Counted from the stretch's first letter, positions 8,642 to 17,455 are shown. The stretch is 64,000 nt of DNA from JAJZJT01 sp964610905 (GCA_964610905.1 CAZSYT010000002.1:1-64000); one strand, 5' to 3'. Notes: a model not told the origin generated them from the letters alone. A program made the numbers and translations.

Positions 8642-9040
8642 ATGGTGTTCGAGGAGAGCGTCACGCTGGCACAGCCGTTCGAGGAGGCGCTGGCGCGGGT
8701 GAAGGAGTCGCTCGCCGCCGAAGGCTTCGGCGTGCTGACCGAGGTCGACGTGCAGGAGACGCTCAGCCAGCGGATCGGCAAGGACATCGACCGCTTCGTC
8801 ATCTTGGGTGCCTGCAACCCGCAGCTCGCCAGCCGGGCCCTCGACGTGGAGCCCCAGCTCGGCGTCTTGCTGCCTTGCAACGTGGTCGTGCGCGAGTCGT
8901 CAGCTGGCGTCTGCGTCGAGGCGATGGACCCCGGCGTGATGATCACCCTCGCCGGGCGCGACGAGCTGCGTCCGATCGTCGACGACGCCCGCAAGCTCAT
9001 CGGCGACGCCCTCGACCGGCTCCTGCCGGCAGCCGTGTGA
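8642..9040 (+). CDS. DUF302 domain protein
   Basis: 132 residues, a single DUF302 domain: 'PFEEALARVKESLAAEGFGVLTEVDVQETL', 'RFVILGACNPQLASRALDVE' and 'LGVLLPCNVVVRE' are the typical blocks, including the conserved L-G-A-C-N-P and L-P-C-N-V. DUF302 proteins are small cytoplasmic alpha-beta proteins of unknown function, sometimes linked to redox or sulfur metabolism. ATG 8642 has AAGGAGG six bases upstream. It ends just before a strong hairpin shared with the convergent aldo/keto reductase. Confidence 0.9.
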   Translation: MVFEESVTLAQPFEEALARVKESLAAEGFGVLTEVDVQETLSQRIGKDIDRFVILGACNPQLASRALDVEPQLGVLLPCNVVVRESSAGVCVEAMDPGVMITLAGRDELRPIVDDARKLIGDALDRLLPAAV

Positions 9041-9045
9041 CGTCC

Positions 9046-9085
9046 CTCGGATCGGGCCGCCTCGTCCGAGACGGCCCGATCCGAG
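9046..9085. terminator. Bidirectional hairpin terminator
   Basis: A perfect 14-bp inverted repeat, CTCGGATCGGGCCG at 9046-9059 and its complement at 9072-9085, with a 12-base loop, lies between the convergent DUF302 and aldo/keto reductase genes. There is no clear T-run on either side. Confidence 0.75.
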
Positions 9086-9095
9086 GTGGCCCGTC

Positions 9096-10049
9096 TCAGT
9101 ACCTCCCGCCGACGGCGCGCTCGGCGAGCGGGTCGAGCTCGGCGAGGTCGTCGTCCGAGAGCTGGACGTCGAGGGCTCCGACGTTCTGCTCGAGCCACGT
9201 CCGACGCTTGGTCCCCGGGATGGGCACCACGGGGACGCCGAGCCGCTGCGACTGGCCGTGGACCCACGCCAACGCGACCTGCGCGGGCGCCACCCCCTTG
9301 CGCTCGGCCACGGCACGGACGGCGTCGGCGATCAACTGGTTGACGCTCAGCGCGTCGCCGCTGAAGCGCGGGTTGTGGCGGCGGAAGTCGCGCGCGCCGA
9401 GCGACGCAGGGTCGACGGTCCCCGTCAGGAACCCCCGCCCGAGGGGCGAGTAGGCGACGAGGGCGACCCCGAGCTCGCGCAGGGCGTCGAGGACGGTCGC
9501 CTCGGGTTCGCGTGCCCACAGCGAGTACTCGCTCTGCACGGCGGTGATCGGGTGGACGACGTGGGCCCGACGGAGCAGGTCGCCGTCGACCTCGGACAGG
9601 CCGAGGTGGCGGACCTTGCCCGCCGAGACCAGCTCGGCCATGGCGCCGACGGTCTCCTCGATCTCGGTGCTCTGAGGAGGTCGATGGAGGTAGTAGAGGT
9701 CGATCACGTCGACCCCGAGCCGCAGGAGCGAGGCGTCGCACGCCCGCTTGACGTAGGCGGGCTCGCCGCGCAGCACTCGCCGCCCGTCCCCCATCGTGCG
9801 GTCGATGCCGAACTTGGTGGCCACCACGAACTCGTCGCGGCGCCCGGCGATCGCCCGACCGACCAGCACCTCGTTGTGACCCTGCCCGTAGACGTCCGCG
9901 GTGTCGAGGAACGTGACCCCGAGCTCGCGCGCCCGGTCGATCGTGGCGACCGACTCGTCCCAGTCCGCCGGTCCGTACCACTCGCTCATGCCCATGCAGC
10001 CAAGTCCCTGGGCGGAGACGGCGAGGCCGCCGAGCTCGGTCGTGTCCAT
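9096..10049 (-). CDS. Aldo/keto reductase
   Basis: 317 residues with the full AKR catalytic set: 'FLDTADVYG' (Asp and Tyr), 'VVATKFG' (Lys) and 'DLYYLHRPP' (His), plus NADPH-binding 'VVPIPGTKRRTWLEQNV' near the C-terminus. The sequence resembles the group that includes YhdN/AKR13-type enzymes ('GLGCMGMSEWYG'). It probably reduces small aldehydes or ketones with NADPH in the cytosol. The start at ATG 10049 is supported by GGAGGA six bases upstream; an in-frame GTG at 10073 has no such site. Confidence 0.9.
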   Translation of the reverse strand: MDTTELGGLAVSAQGLGCMGMSEWYGPADWDESVATIDRARELGVTFLDTADVYGQGHNEVLVGRAIAGRRDEFVVATKFGIDRTMGDGRRVLRGEPAYVKRACDASLLRLGVDVIDLYYLHRPPQSTEIEETVGAMAELVSAGKVRHLGLSEVDGDLLRRAHVVHPITAVQSEYSLWAREPEATVLDALRELGVALVAYSPLGRGFLTGTVDPASLGARDFRRHNPRFSGDALSVNQLIADAVRAVAERKGVAPAQVALAWVHGQSQRLGVPVVPIPGTKRRTWLEQNVGALDVQLSDDDLAELDPLAERAVGGRY

Positions 10050-10157
10050 GGGTGCTCCTCCTCGCGTGCTCACGGCGTGCCGGGTGCTGTCCGACCCGGA
10101 CGTCCCGAGGATAGGAGCGGTGCCGCGCCGGAGGCACGGGCGGCGCTGCGACCGCGG

Positions 10158-11249
10158 TCAGGTGGGACCGGTGCTCCCGTCTTCCCGCCACGCTGCGCCG
10201 TCCCAGCGCACCGGCGACGTCCACCGGGTGCCGTCCCAGAAGTGGAGGCGGTGCGGGTCGCCGTCGACGGGGTGCCAGCCCGGAGCCCCGCCGAGCGCCG
10301 CCAGAGCCTGGCCGGTCGCTGGTCCCGGCCGGGCCGTCTGCTCGGCGGGGACCTGGGAGACCGGCTGGGCGGAGACCTGGGAGACCGGCTGGGCGGTCGG
10401 GGGAGGGTACGCCGCGCTCGGCGGGGGGAACCCGTTGGCCGACGCTGCCGGCCACGGGACCGGCCCGAGCCCTCCCGGTGCGGCCGGGACCGTGCGCCCG
10501 CGCCGGCGTGAACGGCGCACGACGACGGCGAGGAGCGAGACGGCGGCGGCCACGGCCACCGCCGTCCCGACGAGCGTCGAGACGTTGCTCGGCACGGCAG
10601 GGAGCCGCCGGTATTGGGTCGCCGCCAGGGCGTCGAGCTGGCTCGCCGGCATCGGCACCCCCGTGGGACCGAGCGAGTACGTCTCGACGAGCTCCGACAC
10701 GTTGCCGCGGTGTGCCGCGGCGATCGTGCCGGAGATCGACGCCGACGCCCTCGTGCCCGTGCAGCTCTCGGTCACCGAGCTCGGGACCCCGGGCACGCTG
10801 TGCCCCGCGGCCGGGTTGTCGCCACCCACCTCGACGCACTCCTGGCGAGCGCTGGTGGCGACGAGCTGGCTGAGGTTGCCGACGTTGGCCGGCCACCGCA
10901 CCAGGGTGACCGCCAGGAGCGCCCTGGAGGCAGGATCGGTCCACAGCTGCCCGGCGACCTGCACGCTCCCCCCCACCGAGCTCACCGCGTCGTCGTCGAG
11001 CTTGGTGATGCGAGCGACGATGGCGGCGACCTCGGACACCGGAGCGGTCTTCCACCCGGGCGACGACGGCGCCACGATCAGCGCGTCGAGGGTGGAGTTG
11101 CCGACTGCGGCAGCAGTCGGGGCCGCGAGCACCCCTACGCCGACGGTGCACGAGGCGACCAGCACCGCCACGGACGCGAGGCAGCGCACTGCGTTGCGCC
11201 GACCGACTGGTCGTACCGGCCGCCTCTTCGACCGACCGTCCGCTCCCAT
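10158..11249 (-). CDS. Membrane-anchored protein with C-terminal DUF2510 domain
   Basis: About 363 residues from ATG 11249 (GGGGAAGG upstream). It has an N-terminal signal or anchor (CLASVAVLVASCTVGVGVLA), then an extracytoplasmic domain of about 170 residues with one Cys pair (QECVEVGG, TESCTGTR), then a second transmembrane segment (VGTAVAVAAAVSLLAVVV) followed by a basic stop-transfer. A Pro-rich linker includes a 24-bp duplicated unit (AQPVSQVS, AQPVSQVP). The C-terminus 'PGWHPVDGDPHRLHFWDGTRW' is the DUF2510 motif common in actinobacterial envelope proteins. The extracellular part resembles PknH-type sensor domains only in general layout; function unknown. Confidence 0.75.
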   Translation of the reverse strand: MGADGRSKRRPVRPVGRRNAVRCLASVAVLVASCTVGVGVLAAPTAAAVGNSTLDALIVAPSSPGWKTAPVSEVAAIVARITKLDDDAVSSVGGSVQVAGQLWTDPASRALLAVTLVRWPANVGNLSQLVATSARQECVEVGGDNPAAGHSVPGVPSSVTESCTGTRASASISGTIAAAHRGNVSELVETYSLGPTGVPMPASQLDALAATQYRRLPAVPSNVSTLVGTAVAVAAAVSLLAVVVRRSRRRGRTVPAAPGGLGPVPWPAASANGFPPPSAAYPPPTAQPVSQVSAQPVSQVPAEQTARPGPATGQALAALGGAPGWHPVDGDPHRLHFWDGTRWTSPVRWDGAAWREDGSTGPT

Positions 11250-11369
11250 GCACCCGCCTTCCCCGCGTCGTGATGGACATGCCAGAGACCCGGCTCGGCG
11301 CGTCGCACCGCCACCATCGGCGCGAGCGCCTCCCGAGCTGAGCCGGGCCGTACGTCGCTGCACGCTACG

Positions 11370-12443
11370 TCACCCCACCGAGGCGCGAGCCGGTGGCGAC
11401 GGCACGGACGGCGCGCCGTAGCGGGTGACGAGCCGGCGCCCGGCGGCAGCCAGCTCGGCCCGCACGACCTCGGGGGCGAGGGCCTCGACATCGTCGCCCA
11501 ACCGCACGAGCTCGGCGGCGGCGAGGCGAGGGTCGGGGAACCGGACCCGGAGGCGGCACCGACCGTCCGGCTCGGTGCCGACCTCCTCCACGGGCCACCA
11601 CGCCCCCACGACCGCCTCGAGGTAGCGCCGGCCCGCCGGAGTGGCGGCCACGTCGACGGCCAGGTCGGGCTCGACCTCGTGCGCGAAACCTTCCTGCACG
11701 TCCGCCCAGGCTCGAGCGAGGTCGAAGCCGTCGGGGCGCTCGGCCTGGTCGCCCGTCACCGTCACCGCCCGGACCCGCGACAGGCGATAGGTCCTGAGCC
11801 CGGCCGCCGCTCCGGCCACCAGGTACCAGGTTCCCTGCTTGCACACGAGGCCGTAGGGGTGGAGCCGGCGGTCCTCGGCGGGCCGCCCCGGCGGCTCGTA
11901 GCGGAGCACGACCTGGGCTCCGGAGAGCACCGCGGCCCGCAGGGCGTCGAGGTGGGGGTCGACGGGTTCCCCGGTACCGGTCGGAGCCCCCGGCCGCCCG
12001 GCAGCGCCTCGCCGCCAGCCCGACGGGTCGACCAGCACGGCGGACGTCGCCGCTCGGACGGTGTCGCGCAACGGCTCGGGCAGGGCAGCGAGGACCTTGC
12101 GCCGTGCCGCGCCGAGCGCCTGGGCCACGCCGGGAGCGAGCCAGCCGGACGCTCCGGGCGCCGTCGCCACGAAGAGGGCTTCCGCCTCGCCGGCGGTCAG
12201 GCCGCTCAGGTCGATGCGATGCCCGCCGAGCAGCTGCCAGCCTCCTCCCCGCCCTCGCCGCGAGTAGAGCGGCACGCCGGCGACGCAGAGCGCGTCGAGG
12301 TCGCGGCGGATCGTGCGCTCGGAGGTCTCGAGGTGCTCGGCCAGCTGGGGAGCCGTCAGCCGGCCGTGGACTTGGAGGAGCAGGACGATGGCGACCAACC
12401 GGTCGGCGCGCACGCCTCGGACGGTACTCGCAGAAGAGGACAC
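11370..12443 (-). CDS. HTH/WYL-domain transcriptional regulator
   Basis: 357 residues. Residues 10-70 form an HTH_11/DeoR-type winged helix ('RLTAPQLAEHLETSERTIRRDLDALCVAGVPLYS'). The middle region 'VVLRYEPPGRPAEDRRLHPYGLVCKQGTWYLVA' is the WYL domain (here W-Y-L within GTWYLVAG), followed by a WCX-like C-terminus. Such regulators sense nucleic acid or small ligands and usually act on neighbours. It diverges from the TIGR03086 gene across 108 bases, a natural target. The GTG start at 12443 has a weak ribosome site; a GTG at 12413 is an alternative. Confidence 0.88.
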   Translation of the reverse strand: MSSSASTVRGVRADRLVAIVLLLQVHGRLTAPQLAEHLETSERTIRRDLDALCVAGVPLYSRRGRGGGWQLLGGHRIDLSGLTAGEAEALFVATAPGASGWLAPGVAQALGAARRKVLAALPEPLRDTVRAATSAVLVDPSGWRRGAAGRPGAPTGTGEPVDPHLDALRAAVLSGAQVVLRYEPPGRPAEDRRLHPYGLVCKQGTWYLVAGAAAGLRTYRLSRVRAVTVTGDQAERPDGFDLARAWADVQEGFAHEVEPDLAVDVAATPAGRRYLEAVVGAWWPVEEVGTEPDGRCRLRVRFPDPRLAAAELVRLGDDVEALAPEVVRAELAAAGRRLVTRYGAPSVPSPPARASVG

Positions 12444-12551
12444 GAGACGGCCACTTCTCTACGGCACGCTGACGACGACGGGACGAACCGGCGGTGGTCG
12501 GCCTGCCGACCGCCCGGCTCCACCGCTTCGAACGACGACCGAGGAGGGACC

Positions 12552-13145
12552 ATGACCACCACCGACCGACGACCTGCGCTCGTCAGCGCCTACGAGCTCG
12601 CGGCGACCGTCGCCGGGCGGGTCGAGCCCGGCCAGCTCGACCGCCCGACCCCGTGCGCCGACTTCGACGTGTCTGCCCTCGTCGACCACCTCGTCGGGGC
12701 CGGGCGCCGGGCTGCCGCCCTCGGACGAGGCGAGGAGCCGACAGGCGAGGAGTTCCCCCACGTCGAGCTCGCCGACGCGCCCGACGCGCTCAGATCCTCG
12801 GGCTCCGAGGCCGAGGCTGCGTGGGCTGACGACCGCAAGCTCGACGCCACGGTCACGATGCCCTGGGGCGAGACCTTCGTCGGCCGGACGTTGGTCGACA
12901 TGTACCTCGCCGAGCTCGTCACCCACGCGTGGGACCTCGCCGTCGCCACCGGGCAGCAGCCGGGGGAAGACGGCCTGGCGGCAACGGCCCTCGAGGCCGC
13001 CCAGAGCATGCTGCGCCCCGACTACCGCGATGCCGTGGGCCCGGGGACGCCCTTCGGCAAGGAGGTCGAGGCACCTTCCGACGCAACGGCGTGGGAGCGG
13101 CTCGCCGCCTTCATGGGACGCACGCCCCGGCCCGTCCCCACCTGA
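12552..13145 (+). CDS. TIGR03086 family (DinB/maleylpyruvate isomerase-like) protein
   Basis: 197 residues. 'QLDRPTPCADFDVSALVDHLVGA' is the family N-terminal signature and 'YLAELVTHAWDLAVATGQ' contains the conserved His of the four-helix metal-binding bundle. The family is actinobacterial and related to mycothiol-dependent enzymes, but the reactions are not assigned. ATG 12552 has GAGGAGGG upstream. It is transcribed away from the WYL regulator, which may control it. Confidence 0.85.
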   Translation: MTTTDRRPALVSAYELAATVAGRVEPGQLDRPTPCADFDVSALVDHLVGAGRRAAALGRGEEPTGEEFPHVELADAPDALRSSGSEAEAAWADDRKLDATVTMPWGETFVGRTLVDMYLAELVTHAWDLAVATGQQPGEDGLAATALEAAQSMLRPDYRDAVGPGTPFGKEVEAPSDATAWERLAAFMGRTPRPVPT

Positions 13146-13159
13146 CCGTCCGGCAGCGC

Positions 13160-13177
13160 CGCGCCCGGCGGGGCGCG
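13160..13177. terminator. Possible terminator hairpin
   Basis: CGCGCCC (13160-13166) and GGGCGCG (13171-13177) form a 7-bp stem with a GGCG loop just after the TIGR03086 gene. There is no T-run, and in DNA this rich in GC such hairpins also arise by chance. Confidence 0.35.
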
Positions 13178-13208
13178 CCGACCGGTCGAGCGGTGCCACA
13201 CTCGGAGC

Positions 13209-13739
13209 GTGGCACCTGACGCAGCGAGGTCGCTCTGGGGCCCGGCCCGCTACGGAGACCCGTGCGACGAGTGCGGTTTCACCTGGTCGGTCGGCGTCGA
13301 CGACGCCGTCGCCGGTGTCCGCCAGGTCCCTCGGGCGTACGCGGCGCTGCTGTCAGGCACGTCGGGCACCGAGCGCGCGGAGGCCGGTGCGTGGACGACG
13401 GCCGGGTACGTCTGCCACGTCGCCGACAACCTCCGCATCTGGGCCGAGCGCCTGGCCGGCGCCGCGGCCGGAGCCGGGTCGGCGGTGGCCGGCTACGACC
13501 AGGACGCCCTCGCGGCCGCCCGGCGCTACGACGCCGTCCCGCTCGAGGCTGCCCTGTGGTCGCTCGGGCGGGCAGTCGACGACTGGTGCGAGGCGGTCGA
13601 CGCGGCCGCCGCGGCGCACGTCGTCCTCGTCCACGAGGTGTGGGGCGAGCTCGGCGTCCGCCGCGTCGTGCTCGCCAACGCCCACGACGCCGTCCACCAC
13701 GGCTGGGACCTGCGGCGCGCCGTCGGAGAGAGGGACTGA
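13209..13739 (+). CDS. DinB-like metal-binding protein with N-terminal zinc knuckle
   Basis: 176 residues from GTG 13209. It begins with 'YGDPCDECGFTW', a C-x2-C pair, then helices resembling the DinB/MDMPI four-helix fold: 'AWTTAGYVCHVADNLRIWAERL' and 'VVLANAHDAVHHGWDLRRA' supply His residues typical of the fold's metal site. It follows the TIGR03086 gene on the same strand and may be a paralogous partner. No specific reaction can be assigned. Confidence 0.75.
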   Translation: MAPDAARSLWGPARYGDPCDECGFTWSVGVDDAVAGVRQVPRAYAALLSGTSGTERAEAGAWTTAGYVCHVADNLRIWAERLAGAAAGAGSAVAGYDQDALAAARRYDAVPLEAALWSLGRAVDDWCEAVDAAAAAHVVLVHEVWGELGVRRVVLANAHDAVHHGWDLRRAVGERD

Positions 13740-13767
13740 CCCGGGGGGACCGGTCCACCGGGCGACG

Positions 13768-13810
13768 GACGCCCGGTGCACAGACGCCCGGTGCACAGAC
13801 GCCCGACGCA
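13768..13810. repeat. 15-bp tandem repeat in intergenic DNA
   Basis: Two exact copies of GACGCCCGGTGCACA and a partial third lie between the DinB-like gene and the LysR gene, which are convergent. Confidence 0.85.
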
Positions 13811-13843
13811 CGTCCCTACGGGGGCGGCAACTGCGAAGGGCCG

Positions 13844-14752
13844 TCAGGCCGAGGGCGCCGGAGCAGGCCGCGGCGCGACGAGCAGGTCGACGAGAGCCTG
13901 CACCTGCGGGCGTGCTTCCTCGCCCGCCCGCGTGGAGACGAAGCGCGGCACTTCGGGCACCAGGTCTCCGACCGGGTAGAGCTCCACGACCCGGCCGGAA
14001 GCGAGCGGCCCCGCGCACACGTAGTCGGGCAGCAGGCTGACGCCGAGCCCGAGCTCAACCGCGTGGACCACCGCCCGCAGGTCGGGGGCGACGAGGCGGA
14101 GGCGGGCGGCGAAGGGGCGGCCCAGGGCGGCCTGCCAGAACCGGCGGGTGATCGGCAGCTCGAGGCTGTAGGAGGCCCACGCTCGACCGGTGAGCCACCC
14201 CGCCAGCTCGTCGAGCGAGCCGATCGAGTGGCCCGGCGCGACGTCCGGGGCGGCCACGAGCACGAAGCGCGTGGTGCCCACGGTCGTCGCCTGCGCTGCC
14301 CGCCGGGGCGGCGTCGTGCTCGTCACGACGACGTCGACCTCGCCCCGCTCGAGGAGCGTGAAGAGCACCGGGTCCGAGGCGAACGTCGCGGTGACGGCGA
14401 GGTCGGCGGCGGTCAGCCGGGGGAGCACCTGGGCGGCGAAGTACTCGGGGCTCGAGCCGACCCGGACGGGTGCCGGCGGGCCTCCGGCGCCGCGCCCGAC
14501 GGCCAGCTGCTCGAGGACCTCCTCGAGCGCGTCGAGGGGGCCGGCGATCGCCGCATAGAGCTCCCGCCCTCGCTGGGTGGGCTCGACACCGCCGGGGCCC
14601 CGCGAGAAGAGCCGAGCCCCGACCACGGCCTCCAGCGCCGCGAGGTGCTGGCTGACCGCAGGTTGGCTGACCCCACGGTGCGCGGCAGCGTCGGTGACCG
14701 ACCCGGCTCGGTAGACGGCGAGGAAGCTCCGCAGGCGCTCGGCGTCCGACAT
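13844..14752 (-). CDS. LysR-family transcriptional regulator
   Basis: 302 residues. The N-terminal winged helix 'RLRSFLAVYRAGSVTDAAAHRGVSQPAVSQHLAALEAVVGARLFSR' style region is unmistakable, followed by a substrate-binding domain ('VRVGSSPEYFAAQVLPRL') of the periplasmic-binding-protein type. It starts at ATG 14752, inside a palindromic operator, and diverges from a methyltransferase gene 70 bases away, the usual LysR arrangement of an autoregulator controlling its divergent neighbour. The inducer is unknown. Confidence 0.92.
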   Translation of the reverse strand: MSDAERLRSFLAVYRAGSVTDAAAHRGVSQPAVSQHLAALEAVVGARLFSRGPGGVEPTQRGRELYAAIAGPLDALEEVLEQLAVGRGAGGPPAPVRVGSSPEYFAAQVLPRLTAADLAVTATFASDPVLFTLLERGEVDVVVTSTTPPRRAAQATTVGTTRFVLVAAPDVAPGHSIGSLDELAGWLTGRAWASYSLELPITRRFWQAALGRPFAARLRLVAPDLRAVVHAVELGLGVSLLPDYVCAGPLASGRVVELYPVGDLVPEVPRFVSTRAGEEARPQVQALVDLLVAPRPAPAPSA

Positions 14753-14765
14753 AAGACTATCTTAT
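14751..14765. promoter_or_regulatory. Palindromic LysR-type operator candidate
   Basis: ATAAGACTATCTTAT is a perfect 6-3-6 palindrome in the 70-base divergent region, overlapping the first bases of the LysR gene. Its T-rich/A-rich arms fit a LysR T-N11-A box, and it stands out in GC-rich surroundings. Binding here would block the LysR gene itself and could activate the methyltransferase gene. Confidence 0.6.
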
Positions 14766-14822
14766 TCACTAGCGCGCTACATCTTCTTTGCTTATTAGCT
14801 TCACCAGCCCGATGCTGGAGGC

Positions 14823-15635
14823 ATGACCACCGACGACACCTCGACCGGCTACCTCCACGGGCACCACGACAGCGTGCTCCGCTCGCACCGCCAGCGCACC
14901 GCCGACAACTCGGCGGCGTACCTGCTCCCCCACCTCCGGCCCGACGACCGCGTGCTCGACGCCGGGTGCGGACCCGGCACCATCACGGTCGGCCTCGCCG
15001 CCCGGGTCCCCGACGGCTCGGTGGTCGGCGTGGACGCGTCGGGTGACGTGCTGGCCGAGGCCCGCGCCACGGCCGCCGCGGCGGCTGCCGACGTCGCCTT
15101 CGAGGTGGGCGACGTCACGGACCTGCGCTTCGACGACGGCACCTTCGACGTCGTCCACGTCCACCAGGTGCTCCAGCACCTCCCCGACCCGGTCGCCGCG
15201 CTCACCGAGCTGCACCGGGTCTGCCGGCCCGGCGGGGTCGTCGCCGCCCGCGAGGGCGACTACGGGGCGATGTGCTGGCACCCGTCCTCGCCCGACCTCG
15301 ACGAGTGGCGCAGCCTCTACCAGGCCGTCGCCCGGGCGACCGGAGGGGAGCCCGACGCCGGGCGGCACGTCGCCGCCTGGGCTCGTGCCGCCGGGTTCTC
15401 GGTGGTCACGGCGTCGGGCAGCGCCTGGTGCTTCGCCGCGCCCGAGGAGCGCGTCTGGTGGGGTGGGCTGTGGGCGGAACGCCTGACCCGCTCCCGCTTC
15501 GCCGAGCAGGCGAGAACCACCGGCCTCGCCACGCACGCGGACCTCGTCCGGTTGGCCGGAGCATGGCGGCGCTGGGCCGCCGCCGACGACGCGTGCTTCC
15601 TCGTACCCCACGGCGAGGTCCTCGCCACGCCGTGA
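14823..15635 (+). CDS. Class I SAM-dependent methyltransferase
   Basis: 270 residues. Motif I 'VLDAGCGPGTITVGLA', motif II region 'GSVVGVDASGDVLAEAR', 'FEVGDVTDLRFDDGTFDVVHVHQVLQHLPDP' and 'LHRVCRPGGVVAAREGDY' are the UbiE/Methyltransf_11 pattern. Substrate unknown. ATG 14823 is preceded by GGAGG. It is divergent from the LysR regulator and likely under its control. Confidence 0.88.
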   Translation: MTTDDTSTGYLHGHHDSVLRSHRQRTADNSAAYLLPHLRPDDRVLDAGCGPGTITVGLAARVPDGSVVGVDASGDVLAEARATAAAAAADVAFEVGDVTDLRFDDGTFDVVHVHQVLQHLPDPVAALTELHRVCRPGGVVAAREGDYGAMCWHPSSPDLDEWRSLYQAVARATGGEPDAGRHVAAWARAAGFSVVTASGSAWCFAAPEERVWWGGLWAERLTRSRFAEQARTTGLATHADLVRLAGAWRRWAAADDACFLVPHGEVLATP

Positions 15636-15689
15636 CCGGTGCGGGCGCCGACGTCTGCCCCCCGCACGGCGAGCGGGACGCGGACGGGA

Positions 15690-15800
15690 GCGCAGGGCGC
15701 TGCCCGTCAGGGGGCGCTGCCCGTCACGGGGAGCGCCCGTCAGGGGGAGCGCCCGTCAGGGGGCGCTGCCCGTCAGGGGGCGCTGCCCGTCAGGGGGCGA
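15690..15800. repeat. GC-rich tandem repeat, about 16-17 bp unit
   Basis: Around six imperfect copies of a unit close to GGCGCTGCCCGTCAGGG run from the end of the methyltransferase gene into the last codons of the response regulator. The GGGCGC...GCGCCC content can form hairpins, so it may also end transcription of the two convergent genes. Confidence 0.8.
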
Positions 15801-16322
15801 GACCGTGGCGGTGGGCGTAGGCGGCGGCCTGGGCCCGGTCGCGGCTCCCCGTCTTGGCGAAGATCCGGTTGACGTGGGTCTTGACCGTCGCCTCGCCGAC
15901 GTAGAGCCGGTCGGCGATCTCGGCGTTGGAGCAACCCTCGGCGATCAGGCCGAGCACCTCGGCCTCGCGCTCGGTGAGCGCGTCGGGCAGCACCGCCGGG
16001 CGCCGGGGCCGGCGAGGACCGACTCGTCGTCCGCGTAGGTGGTGAGGACGACGACCTTCACCTCGGGGAGACGGGCCGCAAGGACCGCTGTCGCCTCGGC
16101 CCCGTCCATGCCGGGCATCCGGAGGTCCATCAGCACGACGTCGGGACGGTGCTCCTCGGCGAGGGCGACGGCCTCTGCCCCGTCCGCGGCCGTGGCGACG
16201 ACCTCGACGCCGGTCAGCGCCGCGACGATCGTGGCGAGCCCCTCGCGCACGACGCGTTGGTCGTCGGCCACTACGACCCGCACGCCCGGCCCTCGGGGCG
16301 ACAGCCCGGCGGGCCCGCTCAC
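15790..16322 (-). pseudogene. NarL/LuxR-type response regulator, broken by internal deletion and frameshift
   Basis: The receiver domain is intact at first: 'VRVVVADDQRVVREGLATIV' (acidic pocket), 'PDVVLMDLRMPGMDGAEA' (phospho-acceptor Asp) and 'VVVLTTYADDESVLA'. It then jumps, in a different frame, straight to 'LPDALTEREAEVLGLIAEG' and a normal LuxR HTH ending 'THVNRIFAKTGSRDRAQAAAYAHRHG'. The end of the receiver with its conserved Lys and the linker, roughly 35-45 residues, are missing at about 16000-16012. The GTG start overlaps the kinase stop by four bases (GTGA), so it was the partner of the upstream kinase. Either a real deletion or an assembly collapse at a GC-rich repeat. Confidence 0.8.
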
Positions 16323-17455
16323 GTGACGATCCTCGCCTCGACGGCCCAGCCACCCGGCGCGGGTCCGGCGCTCAGCGTCCCTCCGATGAGCCGCACCCGC
16401 TCGGCGAGGCCCTCGAGGCCGTAGCCGCCGCCGGTGCCGGCGAGGTCGCCGACGGGGAGGTCCGACTCGTCGTTCACGACGGACACCGCGACCGACCCGC
16501 CGGCGCCGAAGTCGAGCTCGACGCGGACCGGGGCTCTGGGCGCGTGCTTCGCCGCGTTGGTGAGGGACTCCTGGACCACCCGGGCGAGGGCGACGGTCGC
16601 CTCGGCGTCGAGGGGACGCTGGTCACCCGAGACGTGCAGCACGGCGCCCCGCGCCTCGCACAGGCGGCCCAGTTGCGCGGCGAGCGGCGTCGCGTCGTCG
16701 TGCAGCGCCTGCACGGCCCGCCGAGCCTCGGCGAGCCCGTCGACGGCGAGCCCGCGGGTGCGACGGAGCCCGTCGGCGAGGGCGGCCGGAGCGGTGGGGT
16801 CGCCGTCGACGGTCGCGGCCAGTGCCTCGAGCTGGACGGCGAGCGCGCCGAGGGTGTGGGCGAGCACGTCGTGGACCTCACGGGCGAGCCGGTTGCGCTC
16901 GGCGAAGACGTCGGCTCGCGCCTGGGCGACCTCGGCACGCTCGTGCGCGAGCGCCACGGCGGCGGCCTGTGCAGCCTGCTGGGTCGCCTGTCGTCGACCC
17001 ACCCCGAGCACGACACCGGCGAGCGCCACCGCACCCGACGCGAGCACCCACGTGAGGGGTCGCCCGGCGACGAGCGCCGCCACCAGGGCTGCTGCTGGGC
17101 CGGCCGCCGAGACGCCGAGCGCCGCGGGCATCTCGAGCCCGGTTCCCGCGCCGAGGCCCGCCGACCCGACGAAGGCGAGCGCCGCCGGAGCGAACACCCC
17201 GAGGACTCCGCCGACGGCCCCGAGCCAGAAGAAGGTGACGAGCCGCCGCAGGTGCCCGCCCCCGCCCACCGTCCAGGCGACCCAGGCGGGCACCTCGCTC
17301 GCCGCCAGCGCCCACGCCGCCAGGTGCGACCCGGCGGTCGAGGGACGGACTTCGGTCGCGAACGCCCACAGCAGCAGGGCGAGCCCGACCAGCCGGACGA
17401 GACGGAGCAGGGCCGGCGAGCCGGGGACGCGGCCGCGTTCAGCGTCCGGGGACAT
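16319..17455 (-). CDS. NarL-type sensor histidine kinase
   Basis: 378 residues. Several hydrophobic segments occupy about residues 15-160. The HisKA_3 dimerisation box is 'ERNRLAREVHDVLAHTLGAL' (phospho-acceptor His), and the ATPase shows an N box 'VVQESLTNAAKHAP' and a G box 'GGGYGLEGLAERV'. It is an inner-membrane kinase with no large external sensor, like LiaS/DesK types that sense membrane state. It is coupled to a response regulator that is broken as assembled, and to a small membrane protein gene that overlaps its start by 17 bases. Confidence 0.9.
   Translation of the reverse strand: MSPDAERGRVPGSPALLRLVRLVGLALLLWAFATEVRPSTAGSHLAAWALAASEVPAWVAWTVGGGGHLRRLVTFFWLGAVGGVLGVFAPAALAFVGSAGLGAGTGLEMPAALGVSAAGPAAALVAALVAGRPLTWVLASGAVALAGVVLGVGRRQATQQAAQAAAVALAHERAEVAQARADVFAERNRLAREVHDVLAHTLGALAVQLEALAATVDGDPTAPAALADGLRRTRGLAVDGLAEARRAVQALHDDATPLAAQLGRLCEARGAVLHVSGDQRPLDAEATVALARVVQESLTNAAKHAPRAPVRVELDFGAGGSVAVSVVNDESDLPVGDLAGTGGGYGLEGLAERVRLIGGTLSAGPAPGGWAVEARIVT

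Noticed and set aside
15690..15800. CRISPR or riboswitch
   Set aside because: Imperfect 17-bp tandem units without spacers or a recognisable aptamer.
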